Both the position numbers and the translations under genes were made by a program. Under the pieces are notes generated by a model. The model saw nothing but the letters and a program-made list of their open reading frames with translations, was not told where the DNA came from and ran no database searches. Below, in pieces: positions 1-7,353 of a stretch of DNA of 64,000 bases. Source of the DNA: Kangiella spongicola (GTDB lineage: Bacteria; Pseudomonadota; Gammaproteobacteria; Enterobacterales; Kangiellaceae); the NCBI RefSeq assembly GCF_003194565.2, contig NZ_QICH01000001.1:744001-808000 (forward strand), given 5' to 3'. Every line of letters begins with the position of its first letter. The first letter of the stretch is position 1.

Positions 1-1357
1 TAACCGCTTTACTTCCGGCTCGTTTCGCTTCGAGCAACCCCTGCAATGTTAATGCGTTCCAGCTGGTCAACAGTTTGTCGTCGCGGAACGGCAACGGCCG
101 TTTATCACGCACCAGCTTTAGCTGTTGTCGCGCCGACTCTAATAGTATGGGCGCTTGTTTCTCATGGACTTTTAGCTTTTTTGCGACCTCTCGCCAATCT
201 TCCCGTGCAACCAAGTGCCACTGGCCTTCAAAATTCGCCTTTTTCTTCAGACCATAATAATGTGTGGCAATGACTCGCTCAGGCTCAGCTAAAAATTTAA
301 ACTGTTTTGGCTGCCAACTGTAGTAAGCCCCTTCGACACTTTTACCCGACTCATTCTCACTGTCAGCATCTAACGCTGAATAAAAACCGCCTTCTGGCGC
401 TAACATTTGCTCTTTGAGCCAGTTAATAGTCAGGTCGACCGCTTGCATCAGTTGACCCTCGGCAAAATAATGCCCAGTCGCCGCCACCAAGCTCAGTAAC
501 TGCCCATTGTCGTACAGCATTTTTTCAAAGTGCGGAATATCCCAGCGCTCATCGACGCAGTAGCGAAAAAACCCGCCTGCTAAATGGTCGAATAAGCCAA
601 AATGACAAAAGCCCTTGGCGGTATTGAGCACTGCCAGCTTTAACTCCTCAGCTTGCTTATCGGTCAGCGCCTGACTGCCTAGGAGCGATAGACTGGCGCC
701 CCAGATAGCTGGCTGTGGAAACTTTGGCGCTCCTTCCATTCCGCCATAACGCTTATCGTGATGTTGCAACACACTGTTTACAAACTCTGGCGCCAAGCTT
801 TCGGTGCTCTCTCCTTGTGAACTTCTAGTTCCAGTGGCAACGGTTTGTAGAGCATGGCTCAAACGGTCGTTTTGCTCTGTAATTTCTTCTCGCTTTTGTT
901 GAAAGATGCGGCTGATGTTTTGCAATAGCTCGGTAAATGCAGGCAGACCGAACTTTGGCTTTTTAGGAAAGTAGGTGCCGCTAAAGAACGGTACTAATGT
1001 TTTTGGATCTAAAATAGTGGTGAGAGGCCACCCGCCTGCTTGACGATTAAGAAGCTGATGCGCCAACTGATAAGTCTTGTCCAAGTCAGGACGCTCCTCG
1101 CGATCCAATTTAATGTTTATAAAGTGTTCATTCATCACTTTAGCCACATCGTCGTCCTCAAAGGATTCATGCGCCATCACATGGCACCAATGGCATGAGG
1201 AATAGCCCACAGACAATAAAATTGGTTTATCGAGCTCCTTAGCTAAAGCCAAGATCTCATCGCTCCATTCTTGCCAATGCACGGGATTATCTTTGTGCTG
1301 AAGTAAATATGGGCTGCTCGCCTGTGCCAATTTGTTGTGCATACCATTCTCAATCAT
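1..1357 (-). CDS. DUF255 / thioredoxin-domain protein (YyaL-like), 3' end cut by window
   Basis: Minus-strand reading frame open from the ATG at 1357 to the window edge, so the C-terminus is missing. The N-terminus reads MIENGMHNKLAQASSPYLLQ, followed by HKDNPVHW and a thioredoxin-like site CHWC (about residues 55-58), then KLDREERPDLD and QAGGWPL. This is the signature of the DUF255/YyaL (spermatogenesis-associated protein 20-like) family, which joins an N-terminal thioredoxin fold to a C-terminal six-hairpin glycosidase-like region. The biochemical role of the family is poorly known. No signal peptide is seen, so it is probably cytosolic. A second in-frame ATG lies five codons in (1342). 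It is divergent from the DUF599 gene. Confidence 0.85.
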   Translation of the reverse strand, partial: MIENGMHNKLAQASSPYLLQHKDNPVHWQEWSDEILALAKELDKPILLSVGYSSCHWCHVMAHESFEDDDVAKVMNEHFINIKLDREERPDLDKTYQLAHQLLNRQAGGWPLTTILDPKTLVPFFSGTYFPKKPKFGLPAFTELLQNISRIFQQKREEITEQNDRLSHALQTVATGTRSSQGESTESLAPEFVNSVLQHHDKRYGGMEGAPKFPQPAIWGASLSLLGSQALTDKQAEELKLAVLNTAKGFCHFGLFDHLAGGFFRYCVDERWDIPHFEKMLYDNGQLLSLVAATGHYFAEGQLMQAVDLTINWLKEQMLAPEGGFYSALDADSENESGKSVEGAYYSWQPKQFKFLAEPERVIATHYYGLKKKANFEGQWHLVAREDWREVAKKLKVHEKQAPILLESARQQLKLVRDKRPLPFRDDKLLTSWNALTLQGLLEAKRAGSKAV

Positions 1358-1626
1358 GTGACTACCTATCTGTCGCTTATATCTGGGCAAATTAAAATCA
1401 AAACGCGCTTGAATCTTGCCAAAGCTGAACCCACAGTATACAGTGATTTCAAGCCATTCGATGCCTGTGTGATCTTAATCATTTAAGCCCTTGGAACGGT
1501 TCAAAACCGCCCTATTACAACTTTGATATCACACACGCCTAGATAGCCTGAGCCACTGCACTGCTTGATTAACAAGCATGGCATTTTTTCTAATGATTGC
1601 AACCGACACAACTAGAATTTAACACT

Positions 1627-2355
1627 ATGACGCTATCTTTTTTGCCACTGATTCATTGGATTGCCCTTGGCTGGTTTATAACTTGCTGGATTGGCTACAC
1701 CTATTTTGCACGTTATAAGCAAAGGAACTGCTCAACTATTGCCAATCAGTTAGAAGCGAATCGTATCGAATGGTTACAGCGCATGATTAAGCGCGAAATG
1801 CGCATGGCGGACATCAGTAGCATCGGAATCTTGTCACGCAACGTGACTTTTTTTGCTTCCACGACCATTTTCATCATTGCTGGTCTGCTAACCGTCTTGG
1901 GCTCGACCGAGCAGGTGATTCCTCTGGTCGAAGCATTACCTTGGATTGAGGTGGATTCGCGAGCATCGTGGGAGCTAAAAATTATTATTTTAGTTATCAC
2001 TTTCGCCTATGCATTTTTCAAATTCACCTGGTCGATGCGCCAGTATAACTTTGTCACAGTGCTTTTCGGCGCCGCACCTGACTCCAACGACACACAACAA
2101 GACCGTGATATTTTTATAAAACATACAAATTGGCTGATGGGGCGCGCATCGCACTCCTTCAACTTTGGCCTTCGAGCTTATAGCTTTGCCTTGGCTACAC
2201 TGGGCTGGTTCTTTAACCCTATCGTGTTTATGTTAGCTTCGGCTCTAGTCGTTTGGGTGCTTTATCGTCGCGAGTTTCGTTCTGCGACCTTGGCGGCTCT
2301 TTATAATGCGAGCCACCACAGCAATGAGAAGAAAATTGATGAATACGGTTTATAA
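1627..2355 (+). CDS. DUF599 family integral membrane protein
   Basis: About 242 residues with four hydrophobic segments: near the start (LIHWIALGWFITCWIGYTYF), around residues 65-90, around 120-140 (KIIILVITFAYAFFKFTW) and around 190-220. The pattern SIGILSRNVTFFASTTIF and the later FSFALATLGWF-type helix match DUF599 inner-membrane proteins of unknown function. I prefer the ATG at 1627 over the upstream TTG at 1597, which would put a polar ten-residue extension before the first helix. The stop codon overlaps the end of the convergent DsbA-like gene by six bases. No operon partner on this strand. Confidence 0.75.
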   Translation: MTLSFLPLIHWIALGWFITCWIGYTYFARYKQRNCSTIANQLEANRIEWLQRMIKREMRMADISSIGILSRNVTFFASTTIFIIAGLLTVLGSTEQVIPLVEALPWIEVDSRASWELKIIILVITFAYAFFKFTWSMRQYNFVTVLFGAAPDSNDTQQDRDIFIKHTNWLMGRASHSFNFGLRAYSFALATLGWFFNPIVFMLASALVVWVLYRREFRSATLAALYNASHHSNEKKIDEYGL

Positions 2356-2940
2356 CGCTTTGAGGTAATTGATAACTTCAGAGAATTTCTTAACGGTCAT
2401 GGTGCTACGCGCATCTGTGGCGTATTGGCCCTTGACCACGACTGTTGGCACGTACTGAATACCATAGTGCTTTGCTAGCGCTTCGGCTTGGTCAATGCGC
2501 TGATATAACACGCGATCTTCCAATAATTCGATAACGTCTTCTTTATCAAATCCAAGTTCGATGATAGCGGCGAATAAAGCCTTTTGATCGGTAGGATCTA
2601 ACGTTTTATCTTCTACTTGTTGTTTCAGCTGATTCCAAGCTTGTGCATCACCACCGAGAATCTCGATTGCATAAAACGCCTTAGCCGCTGGGCGCCAGTT
2701 TTGGCGCGCAATTAAAGGCACTACTTCAAATCCCTCAAGGTCTGCTTCTAATTCTTTCTCGATCTTTCGACACGAATCGCAGCCGAGCCAAGTAAAATAC
2801 AGGTTGTCATCAGTTGCCACCGCAACCTCATCAACCTTCTTTATTTTCCAATAGTCCTTACCCTCTTTAAATTCGGCGAGGCCGCTGTGACTCATCGCTA
2901 ACAAGCCTAGCGTGGCGATAATTGAAGCTAATTTAGACAT
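2350..2940 (-). CDS. DsbA-family thiol:disulfide oxidoreductase-like protein, exported
   Basis: 196 residues starting with a signal peptide (MSKLASIIATLGLLAMSHSGLAEF). The mature N-terminus has the FKEGKDYWKI segment seen in DsbA proteins, then an active-site motif LGCDSCRKIEKEL, an alpha-helical insert, and the cis-proline strand YVPTVVVKGQY. This order fits the DsbA thioredoxin fold, acting on disulfides in the periplasm. The dipeptide between the cysteines is Asp-Ser, where classical DsbA has Pro-His, so its redox behaviour may differ. The gene lies downstream of cytochrome c4 on the same strand, the same neighbourhood as dsbA in pseudomonads. A terminator-like hairpin separates the two. 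Confidence 0.8.
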   Translation of the reverse strand: MSKLASIIATLGLLAMSHSGLAEFKEGKDYWKIKKVDEVAVATDDNLYFTWLGCDSCRKIEKELEADLEGFEVVPLIARQNWRPAAKAFYAIEILGGDAQAWNQLKQQVEDKTLDPTDQKALFAAIIELGFDKEDVIELLEDRVLYQRIDQAEALAKHYGIQYVPTVVVKGQYATDARSTMTVKKFSEVINYLKAL

Positions 2941-2993
2941 AGAACCTTATCCTGTGACCTTTTCTAACAGTATATACGTTTATTAAAGGTAAT

Positions 2994-3021
2994 AAAAAAG
3001 ACGACCTAAAGTCGTCTTTTT
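2994..3021. terminator. Bidirectional rho-independent terminator between cytochrome c4 and dsbA-like
   Basis: Perfect inverted repeat AAAAAGACGAC / GTCGTCTTTTT around a five-base loop. It lies downstream of the cytochrome c4 gene on the minus strand. It suggests that cytochrome c4 and the DsbA-like gene are mainly separate transcripts. Confidence 0.75.
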
Positions 3022-3064
3022 ACCTTGAACCTAATGTTTGTTGCAAGCGTTTAACGCTAACCGA

Positions 3065-3682
3065 TTAATGCAAACCTAATAGGAAGTGAGCTACCGCTTC
3101 GATTTGTTGATCCGACATGCGGATTGCGATATCGCGCATAATACCGTTAGCATCGTTGCTACGCTCGCCATGCGAGAATGCTTTTAATTGCTTAATCGTA
3201 TACTCTGGGTGTTGGCCAGATAGTGCAGGATAACCCGCTGTGTTTAAACCGCTACCTGTGGCGCCGTGACAAGCACTACATGCTGGGACTTTACGCTCGG
3301 CATCACCTTGGAAGTAGATTTTTTTACCTAATTCCAAAAATTCTTTTTTTACCGCACCCATTTGCGTTTCTTGTGACGCAAAGTATGCTGAAAGATCAGC
3401 AACATCTTCATCGCTTAAGTTACTAACCATTGGAGCCATTGAGGCGTCATAACGACCTTGGCTTTGATCTTTGGCACCCGCTTGGAAGTCTTTAATTTGC
3501 TTCTCTAAGTACTTCTCACTCTGTCCGGCTAGTTTTGGCCACATTGGGTTGCCACTATTACCGTCTTTCCCGTGACATGCTGCACAGGTATTGGCCAGTT
3601 CAGCACCCTTTGCCACGTCTCCGGCAAAACTTGGGGTACTCCACGCTACAAAAAATAAAGCAAAAATAGCTAACTTTCTCAT
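3065..3682 (-). CDS. Cytochrome c4 (di-haem c-type cytochrome)
   Basis: 205 residues with a signal peptide (MRKLAIFALFFVAWSTPSFA) and two haem-binding CxxCH motifs, CAACH (about residue 33) and CSACH (about 136), each in a cytochrome c domain of roughly 90 residues. Methionine ligand candidates follow each domain (SMAPMVSNL and MRDIAIRMS). Two-domain proteins of this size are cytochrome c4, a periplasmic electron carrier that feeds terminal oxidases. Its place beside engB and a dsbA-like gene is the standard gammaproteobacterial arrangement. Confidence 0.92.
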   Translation of the reverse strand: MRKLAIFALFFVAWSTPSFAGDVAKGAELANTCAACHGKDGNSGNPMWPKLAGQSEKYLEKQIKDFQAGAKDQSQGRYDASMAPMVSNLSDEDVADLSAYFASQETQMGAVKKEFLELGKKIYFQGDAERKVPACSACHGATGSGLNTAGYPALSGQHPEYTIKQLKAFSHGERSNDANGIMRDIAIRMSDQQIEAVAHFLLGLH

Positions 3683-3814
3683 TAGGTTACCTACTAAAAT
3701 ATAAAATCTATACGCGATGCCGTCACCGCCAATAAAATAAAATCGAAAAGCTCGGTGAATTATAGGGAACTAACCGTTAAAATGCCAATACCCTAAGGCA
3801 AAAAATCCATATTT

Positions 3815-4528
3815 ATGCACTATCAAAAAGCCAAATACCTGCTTGGCGCGGCTAAAATCGACCAGCTCCCGCCTGACGAGGGGATTGAAGTTGCCTTTGC
3901 AGGTCGCTCAAATGCTGGTAAATCCAGCGCGTTAAATACCTTAACACAACAAAAAAGCCTAGCTCGCACCAGTAAAACGCCTGGTCGAACTCAGCTGATT
4001 AATGTTTTCACCCTAGACGATAACGCGCGGCTGATTGACTTACCCGGTTACGGTTACGCCAAGGTTTCTGAAAGCACCAAACAAATGTGGCAACAGGAGC
4101 TCTCGCGTTATCTCCAAGAACGTCAATGTCTGCGCGGTCTGGTACTACTGATGGATATGCGACACTTCCTAAAAGAAACGGATCAGCAGATGCTCAGCTG
4201 GGCCTATGATGTGGGCTTACCTGTTCACTGCTTACTCAGTAAGTCAGACAAATTGAAACAAGGCGCTAAGGCCAAAGCATTAGCCCAGTGTAAGAAGCAA
4301 CTCAAAGAATTGCACCCTGAAGCTACTGTCCAAGCATTCTCTTCACTGAAAAAACAAGGACTTGACCAGCTTTTAGCTAAGATGGATGCGTGGTACTCTG
4401 ATCCAGTAGAGAGTGATCCAGTAGAGAGTGATCCAATAGAAACGACTCCCTTAGAGTCGGATTCAGAGTCGGATTACGCTGAGTCTCCGGATACTGTTTC
4501 ACAGAGCAAATCAGGCACAGAGGAGTAG
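3815..4528 (+). CDS. engB: Ribosome biogenesis GTP-binding protein YihA/EngB with acidic tail
   Basis: 237 residues. The G1 loop GRSNAGKS is at residues 30-37, followed by [11 protein letters not shown] (switch I), [11 protein letters not shown] (G3) and the G4-type SKSDKL, where most family members have TKxD. The protein is an essential GTPase for large-subunit assembly in bacteria. It carries an unusual C-terminal acidic extension of about 45 residues, including the tandem units [10 protein letters not shown] and DPIET, encoded by near-identical 15-bp DNA repeats. The downstream gene begins five bases after the stop, with its ribosome-binding site inside the engB end, so the two are likely cotranscribed. 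Confidence 0.93.
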   Translation: MHYQKAKYLLGAAKIDQLPPDEGIEVAFAGRSNAGKSSALNTLTQQKSLARTSKTPGRTQLINVFTLDDNARLIDLPGYGYAKVSESTKQMWQQELSRYLQERQCLRGLVLLMDMRHFLKETDQQMLSWAYDVGLPVHCLLSKSDKLKQGAKAKALAQCKKQLKELHPEATVQAFSSLKKQGLDQLLAKMDAWYSDPVESDPVESDPIETTPLESDSESDYAESPDTVSQSKSGTEE

Positions 4529-4532
4529 GCAC

Positions 4533-5402
4533 ATGGTAAAACATTTATTTAACATACTTCTGTTGGTTGCCATCAGCTTCAGCAGCCTGGCTGCCTTTGC
4601 CGCTGAACAAAGCCAACAGAAAAATGAACAAAAGCCTGAAAAGACCAGTAATTACCAGCCTTTGATCGAACGTTATATACTCGATGAATTAAGGGCGGTC
4701 AGGCAAGACCAACTCATATTGCGCGCTGACATGGAAGAAAAGGTGGCACACGCTAAACTGGATGCCTCCGACCGTATTATTCGTTATACGTCAGATACTT
4801 TAAACAATATGTTTATTATTATTACCACAGCAGCATCAATACTGGTCTTGATGGGCTGGCGTTCGATGCGAGATGTTAAAAGTAAGCTTAACGAGGTGGT
4901 CGAAACAAAGATTAATGAATTGACCCAAGAGTACGAAGATAGACTGGCTGAGCTAGAAGGTAAGTTGCGTAAACGTTCGCAAGAAATCATTGATGCCCAA
5001 GAAGATATATCGAAATCCAACGAGCTGCACTCGATCTGGATGCGCGCTGGACTTGAAAATAATCTTCACCAGAAGATTAAGCTTTATGATGAAATTCTCG
5101 CCATAAACCCAACGGATATCGAAGCCCTGATCTATAAAGCAGATGCGGCTTACGAGCTGGGGGATTACGAATGGGCCTTTAGCCTTGCTAACCGCGCCAT
5201 CGACCAAGATGAAGATTATGGCCTCGCCTACTGGCAACGAGCCTGCGCTAACGCCGCCAACGGCGCTACTCAGGAAGCCATCAGCGATATCAAAATTGCT
5301 ATAGAAAAAGCCCCTAAACTAGCCGACGAACTTGAACGCGAAGCAGCTTTTGAAGAACTTCATAAACTCGAAGAATTTGAAGCACTTAAGCCGCAAATAT
5401 AA
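4533..5402 (+). CDS. Membrane-anchored TPR / coiled-coil protein of unknown function
   Basis: 289 residues. A signal-type N-terminus (MVKHLFNILLLVAISFSSLA) is followed by a charged stretch, one clear membrane helix near residues 93-110 (FIIITTAASILVLMGW), a coiled-coil-prone region near 112-165 (VETKINELTQEYEDRLAELE), and C-terminal tetratricopeptide-like helices (IKLYDEILAINPTDIEAL; AYELGDYEWAFSLANRAI). The architecture suggests a cell-envelope scaffold with the TPR part on one side of the inner membrane. I recognise no named family. It sits four bases after engB with a good AGAGGAG site and is probably in the same transcript. Confidence 0.7.
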   Translation: MVKHLFNILLLVAISFSSLAAFAAEQSQQKNEQKPEKTSNYQPLIERYILDELRAVRQDQLILRADMEEKVAHAKLDASDRIIRYTSDTLNNMFIIITTAASILVLMGWRSMRDVKSKLNEVVETKINELTQEYEDRLAELEGKLRKRSQEIIDAQEDISKSNELHSIWMRAGLENNLHQKIKLYDEILAINPTDIEALIYKADAAYELGDYEWAFSLANRAIDQDEDYGLAYWQRACANAANGATQEAISDIKIAIEKAPKLADELEREAAFEELHKLEEFEALKPQI

Positions 5403-5416
5403 TAAGCTAAGGGCTG

Positions 5417-6364
5417 TTAAAGTAGCCCTACTTTCTTCAATCCTTCGACTAGTCTATCCTTGTTTCCTTCTTGCGGCCAACCTGTAAATCGAAATATTAA
5501 TTCTCTATTCAAATAAAAATAGAAGGCTGGAGTCCCCCAATAATCGATTTCACTCCAGTCATCATTTGAGTATGCATAAACATAAGGTAGTTTTTCCTCG
5601 TTTAGATTAGCTTCAGCCACCTTATCTACATACATTCTCCTGCTATTTGGTATTAACCATAAAGATTTATCGTCCATAACGTCATAGATGTTTTTATTTT
5701 TCCTAATAAAGCTTCTTGCATTTTGAGAAAAGTGACATAAAGGATGGCTGACTACTACAACATAGCCTCCTTTAGGCAAAACTATAGAATCAATCATAAG
5801 TCTATTACTATAATCTGCAATACTTAATGCCCTCTTCTTATTTAGTTTGTTCGTACTGTCTATAAACTGTAGTCCACTAAACTTAATTTGGGGGAACTTT
5901 TTAACTAATACCTCTCTATCTTTAAACATACGTGATTGGATTAAGATACCTTCTAAAGTTAACAACTTAGCCTTATTGGTTTCAACTCCCTCTCTCTTAA
6001 CTTGCTCTAGAACAATATTATTTAACACTTTAGCTAGCTCTTTAGTTCCCTTATAGAAATGAATAGTATCTATATTCAAATAATATTTACTTAACTGTAG
6101 ATTGCTATACTTGGGTAGTTCTTCATTAGATAAAGAGTCTCTTAAACATTTATTAAAATAATCTTCCAGAGCTTCTGAAACCCTTACTTTCATTTCTTTT
6201 TGAGGAAGTACGGCATTCTTTTTTCTTACACTCTCGATAATATTTTCAATATCGCTTTCAACCTTATCCAAGCTGCTCAACGAGCTATCTCTACAATCTA
6301 TCTCATAAGCTAAGGCTGTATTAAAAAATGATAAGCTAAAGATAAAAGTGATTATTAATTTCAT
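5417..6364 (-). CDS. Exported thioredoxin-fold-like protein with a CxxS motif, function unknown
   Basis: 315 residues with a signal peptide (MKLIITFIFSLSFFNTALA). The N-terminal two thirds are alpha-helical and unrecognised. The C-terminal third looks like a thioredoxin fold: strand GGYVVVVSH, then PLCHFSQNARSF (a Cys-His-Phe-Ser motif where oxidoreductases have CxxC), and the cis-proline strand WGTPAFYFYLNRELIFRFTG. A CxxS site points to a monothiol or isomerase-type activity, or to a non-redox role. The gene is AT-rich compared with engB and polA. It follows the small cysteine-rich gene at 6424 by about 60 bases on the same strand, so the two probably form a unit. The thioredoxin assignment is inference from motif order. 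Confidence 0.6.
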   Translation of the reverse strand: MKLIITFIFSLSFFNTALAYEIDCRDSSLSSLDKVESDIENIIESVRKKNAVLPQKEMKVRVSEALEDYFNKCLRDSLSNEELPKYSNLQLSKYYLNIDTIHFYKGTKELAKVLNNIVLEQVKREGVETNKAKLLTLEGILIQSRMFKDREVLVKKFPQIKFSGLQFIDSTNKLNKKRALSIADYSNRLMIDSIVLPKGGYVVVVSHPLCHFSQNARSFIRKNKNIYDVMDDKSLWLIPNSRRMYVDKVAEANLNEEKLPYVYAYSNDDWSEIDYWGTPAFYFYLNRELIFRFTGWPQEGNKDRLVEGLKKVGLL

Positions 6365-6423
6365 ATAATTTATTAGCTATAGCTGCGATGAACTCATCGC
6401 AGCTTATACACTATATATTTATT

Positions 6424-6915
6424 CTAACAATTACTCGTACAGGCTTTATTTTTACTTGATTCACAGGAGCCTCTTTGGAAGCAATAGTAATCCAATAAAA
6501 AATCTCCATCTCCTGGTGTATTCGGCCCTTTACCAAACATAATTATTTTATCTGACTCTGACTCAATCCTTGCCTTTTTTAAGGAAGGTGTAACATGTTG
6601 TTGTCCAATCAAGCTTAGTATTTTGTATATCTCTGTAGCAGTCAACTCTAATTCTAAATCCCGATAATCAAAACCTCCCACTCCATTTTCTGTAAAAATA
6701 ACACTCTCTACAAATCTCTTTTTCGCATCAAGGCTTAACGCATCAAGCGGTGAACGTCTCTGCGCTATAGCTTCCAATGCGTCAAAAGTCTTTGCTGGAG
6801 CCAGTTCCCATGCCAACTCTTTAGGCCCTTTATTGTTCAAGTTGTCTTTATCAGCAGCCAGAGATAAATTAGCCAATAATCCCAAAAGCACAGCTATCAA
6901 TGATGATATAACCAC
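6424..6915 (-). CDS. Small exported cysteine-tailed protein; start region probably frameshifted
   Basis: From the GTG at 6915 the frame gives 163 residues starting MVISSLIAVLLGLLANLSLA, a signal-peptide-like helix without the usual positive N-terminus. The good ribosome-binding site (AAGGAG at about 6933-6938) serves an ATG at 6921-6923, but that ATG is out of frame and stops after eight codons. One extra A in the run of four A residues at 6917-6920 would give MKKVVISSLIAVLLGLLANL, a textbook signal peptide with the ribosome site at ideal distance. So the gene is either mutated at its start or the base is a sequencing error. The C-terminus has five cysteines in about 20 residues (YYCFQRGSCESS, KACTSNC). 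No family recognised. Confidence 0.6.
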   Translation of the reverse strand: MVISSLIAVLLGLLANLSLAADKDNLNNKGPKELAWELAPAKTFDALEAIAQRRSPLDALSLDAKKRFVESVIFTENGVGGFDYRDLELELTATEIYKILSLIGQQHVTPSLKKARIESESDKIIMFGKGPNTPGDGDFLLDYYCFQRGSCESSKNKACTSNC

Positions 6916-7071
6916 CTTTTCATTAAGTATTACTCCTTCTCTTTAGTAAAACAGTATCAATAGCTTAGTTTTATACATCAATAATTAAATCTCCTCAAAT
7001 AAATATTTCTGGAATATCCGAGATATGCGCAGTCATTAACGTTTAATGCATAACTGCATTTTGACAGGCAT

Positions 7072-7109
7072 AAAAAAAGGGGTGGTCTGAGGGAACATAG
7101 AACCACCCC
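7072..7109 (-). terminator. Rho-independent terminator of the small RNA candidate
   Basis: Eight-base G/C-rich perfect stem (GGGGTGGT with ACCACCCC), a 15-base loop, and seven consecutive U on the minus strand. It is one of the strongest terminators in the window, and the nearest upstream gene on that strand is polA, which has its own terminator. Confidence 0.85.
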
Positions 7110-7207
7110 AAATGTGCAATTCGGCTTGGGGAGGCCAAATCGCAAGTCCCGCTGTAAGGAGGGAGTCGCGGGGAGCACTTCATTGTGCTCAGTTAAATAG
7201 ACTCCCT
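7072..7207 (-). ncRNA. Candidate Hfq-type small RNA between polA and engB (Spot 42 / ErsA position)
   Basis: Minus-strand reading: a 5' stem AGGGAGTC (7207-7200) pairs with GACTCCCT (7167-7160) and encloses a second stem, GAGCAC (7190-7185) with GTGCTC (7178-7173). Then come C/U-rich stretches (CCCTCCTT, CCTCCCC) able to pair with Shine-Dalgarno sequences. It ends in a strong terminator: GGGGTGGT (7109-7102), ACCACCCC (7086-7079) and seven U. The span is about 136 nt. Upstream polA has its own terminator, so this would be an independent transcript. By known gene order, spf in E. coli and ersA in P. aeruginosa lie between polA and the engB gene. No convincing promoter was picked out. Transcript ends are estimates from structure. 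Confidence 0.65.
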
Positions 7208-7286
7208 TTACGGTAGTTTGTTTCAATAGATTTGTAAGGTTATGTAAAGATCGCAAGAAAGTGTGAAGTTAAGCGGTGTTAGCGAC

Positions 7287-7331
7287 AAAAACCTGCGCCA
7301 TATCACACTTTAGGTGATAAATAGCGCAAGT
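7287..7331 (-). terminator. polA terminator
   Basis: On the minus strand, ACTTGCGC pairs with GCGCAGGT (one G-U) and an inner TATCAC pairs with GTGATA, followed by TTTTT. It begins about 23 bases after the polA stop codon. Confidence 0.65.
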
Positions 7332-7353
7332 TTATTGATTATGATTTTCTGAA

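Noticed and set aside
46-273. Plus-strand open frames at the window start
   Set aside because: They are antisense to the partial DUF255 gene, whose minus-strand motifs (CHWC, REERPDLD) are unmistakable.
6978-7256. 92-codon open frame on the minus strand downstream of polA
   Set aside because: It runs through the paired stems and terminator of the small RNA candidate, has no ribosome site and has no protein-like pattern.
7205-7290. Sigma factor assignment for the small RNA (sigma70 or an AlgU/RpoE type)
   Set aside because: Weak partial matches to both types exist, none good enough to choose.
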